Assembly: GCA_017935145.1 (NCBI GenBank)
Contig: JAGBIE010000012.1
Span: 102,418-166,417 of the forward strand
Source of the DNA: Oscillospiraceae bacterium
Lineage (GTDB): Bacteria > Bacillota > Clostridia > Oscillospirales > Oscillospiraceae
Reading direction: 5' to 3'
Length of the DNA stretch: 64,000 bases
Part shown: positions 60,688-64,000 of the stretch, one piece after another
Numbering within the stretch: position 1 is the stretch's first letter
Layout: each line of letters opens with the position of its first letter
Notes under the pieces: model-generated
Told to the model about the DNA's origin: nothing
Databases searched by the model: none
What the model saw: the letters and a program-made list of their open reading frames with translations, nothing else
Translations under genes and position numbers: made by a program

Positions 60688-62193
60688 ATGGAACTGAAAC
60701 CCGCAGAAATCAGCAAGATTATTCGGGAACAAATTAAGAGATACGAAAACCAGATTCAGCAGTCGGAAACGGGTACGGTACTCCTCATTGGTGACGGAAT
60801 TGCCCGTGTTTCCGGACTGACCGACTGCATGGTCAACGAACTGGTGCAGTTTGATGGCGGTAGTTACGGCATGGCGCTGAACTTGGAAGAACATTCCGTG
60901 GCAGTGGTTATGCTGGGCAGTGACGAGGGAATCCGTGAGGGTGACACAGTGCGCCGTACGGGCAAGGTAGTCTCCGTGCCCGTGGGCGAATGCATGATTG
61001 GGCGCGTGGTGGATGCTTTGGGCAACCCCATGGACGGCTTGGGTCAGATTTTCCCCACCGAGTACCGCCCCATCGAGTCCCCTGCCCCTGGTATTTTGGA
61101 ACGAAAATCCGTTTCTCAGCCCCTGCAGACGGGCATCAAGGCTATTGACGCTATGATTCCCATTGGCAAGGGTCAGCGAGAACTGATTATTGGTGACCGC
61201 CAGACGGGTAAAACATCCTTGGCGGTGGACACCATTTTGAATCAAAAGGGCAAGGATGTTATCTGTATTTATGTTGCCATCGGGCAGAAGAATTCCACGG
61301 TGGCGGCTTTGGCAGAAACTCTACGGCAAAATGGCGCCATGGACTACAGCATTGTGGTCTCCGCACCTGCTTCTTCTCTGGCGCCCTTGCAGTATATTGC
61401 CCCCTATGCAGGTTGCGCCATGGGTGAGTATTTTATGGCGCAGGGTAAGGATGTTTTGGTCATCTATGATGATTTGACCAAGCATGCTGTGGCGTACCGT
61501 GCCCTGTCCCTGCTCATTCGCAGACCCCCTGGGCGGGAAGCGTATCCTGGCGATGTGTTTTACCTCCACTCCCGCCTGCTGGAACGGGCGGCTCGTATGG
61601 ACGAAGAGCACGGTGGCGGTAGTTTGACAGCCCTTCCCATCATCGAAACTCAGGCGGGTGACGTTTCCGCTTATATTCCCACCAATGTGATTTCCATCAC
61701 CGATGGGCAGATTTTCTTGGAGACGGAACTGTTCCACAGTGGCATTATGCCTGCGGTGAACCCCGGTATTTCCGTATCCCGCGTGGGTGGTAACGCCCAA
61801 ATTAAAGCCATGAAACAAGTGGCAGGCAAGCTGAAACTGCTCTACTCCCAATATCGGGAACTGCAGAGTTTTGCCCAGTTTGGCAGTGATTTGGACGAAG
61901 ATACCCGCAAGCGTCTGCATCAGGGCGAGCGCATTGTGGAAGTGCTGAAGCAGGGGCGCAATTCCCCTGTAGAGGTGGCGCATCAGGTGTGCATCCTCTA
62001 TGCCGTGACCAACGGCTATTTGGATGAAATCGCTGTGAAGGATATCCGCGGTTACGAAGATAGGCTCTACCGCTATTTGGATAAGGAATACCTGCCCCTT
62101 TTGGAGGACATTCGCAAGACGGGTGTGCTATCTAAGGAACGGGAACTGGAATTGCAGGAGGCACTGAGCGCCTTTGGCAAATCCTTTGCATAA
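60688..62193 (+). CDS. atpA: ATP synthase F1 subunit alpha
   Basis: The 501-aa protein has the P-loop [35 protein letters not shown] and [17 protein letters not shown]. It is the non-catalytic nucleotide-binding subunit. It is preceded by GGGAAAGTTGGTGACAGT with a weak SD. Gene order a-c-b-delta-alpha-gamma-beta is standard. Confidence 0.96.
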   Translation: MELKPAEISKIIREQIKRYENQIQQSETGTVLLIGDGIARVSGLTDCMVNELVQFDGGSYGMALNLEEHSVAVVMLGSDEGIREGDTVRRTGKVVSVPVGECMIGRVVDALGNPMDGLGQIFPTEYRPIESPAPGILERKSVSQPLQTGIKAIDAMIPIGKGQRELIIGDRQTGKTSLAVDTILNQKGKDVICIYVAIGQKNSTVAALAETLRQNGAMDYSIVVSAPASSLAPLQYIAPYAGCAMGEYFMAQGKDVLVIYDDLTKHAVAYRALSLLIRRPPGREAYPGDVFYLHSRLLERAARMDEEHGGGSLTALPIIETQAGDVSAYIPTNVISITDGQIFLETELFHSGIMPAVNPGISVSRVGGNAQIKAMKQVAGKLKLLYSQYRELQSFAQFGSDLDEDTRKRLHQGERIVEVLKQGRNSPVEVAHQVCILYAVTNGYLDEIAVKDIRGYEDRLYRYLDKEYLPLLEDIRKTGVLSKERELELQEALSAFGKSFA

Positions 62194-62214
62194 TTTGCAG
62201 AAAGGAGGCACATC

Positions 62215-64000
<1,786 letters not shown>

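Overview
The window looks like a chromosomal segment of an anaerobic Clostridia-type Firmicute, probably a gut Oscillospirales or Christensenellales relative. The evidence is the IspH-ribosomal S1 fusion gene, the strong GGAGG ribosome-binding sites, the F-type ATP synthase operon with a Na+-type c subunit, and lineage genes such as a FliB-type methylase, a DUF3048 lipoprotein and a heterodimeric ABC exporter behind a MarR regulator. No species can be named from the sequence alone.

Layout. 1-9.1 kb is host backbone: the ispH-S1 fusion (cut by the window start), a LysR regulator divergent from a three-gene ABC importer, a PAP2 phosphatase with an acyltransferase, an autoregulated XRE/membrane-protein pair, and a small module ending in a SWIM zinc-finger protein. 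About 9.18-35.58 kb is a 26.4-kb integrated element. It is bounded by two copies of a 30-bp tRNA-Ala(GGC) core (9182-9211 and 35547-35576, 2 mismatches). The intact tRNA gene and a tyrosine integrase lie at the right end, and TTCTGGYAC-type short repeats lie just inside both ends. It carries a Fic-like gene that has lost its catalytic His, a long minus-strand defence operon (27952 down to 10647), an unrecognised two-gene pair, a 414-aa protein, an excisionase-like HTH, a RepA-like ATPase followed by an iteron-like array, and an AbiH abortive-infection gene. 35.8-38.5 kb is a smaller AT-richer accessory cluster. 38.5-64 kb is host backbone: dCMP deaminase, FliB, MarR plus ABC exporter plus CDF metal transporter, a minus-strand housekeeping operon (rlmA, prfA, Sua5/TsaC-type, coaE, two peptidases), a phosphohexomutase, a DUF3048 lipoprotein, a 2-hydroxyacid dehydrogenase, a LOG-family protein, and the atp operon through the first two thirds of atpD.

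The most unusual system is the defence operon. In transcription order it encodes an XRE regulator, a PLD-like/SNF2-type helicase with a C-terminal DUF2493/SLOG nucleotide-sensor-like domain, a DUF4391 protein, an unknown protein, two small membrane-anchored proteins, two Type III Mod methyltransferases with matching ends but different central target-recognition regions, a HEPN-like protein overlapping res, Type III Res, a KAP-family P-loop NTPase and an AlbA_2/Schlafen-type protein. Most intergenic gaps are under 20 nt or are overlaps. I read it as a composite Type III-like restriction system that shares one Res between two Mods and carries possible sensing and effector components. The parts are recognisable families; that they act together is inference.

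Regulation is unusually readable. There are paired dyads for the LysR and XRE regulators, a dyad at the MarR promoter, a terminator-like hairpin in the leader of the defence operon, a hairpin that buries a ribosome-binding site, and an internal start site before the S1 part of the fusion gene.
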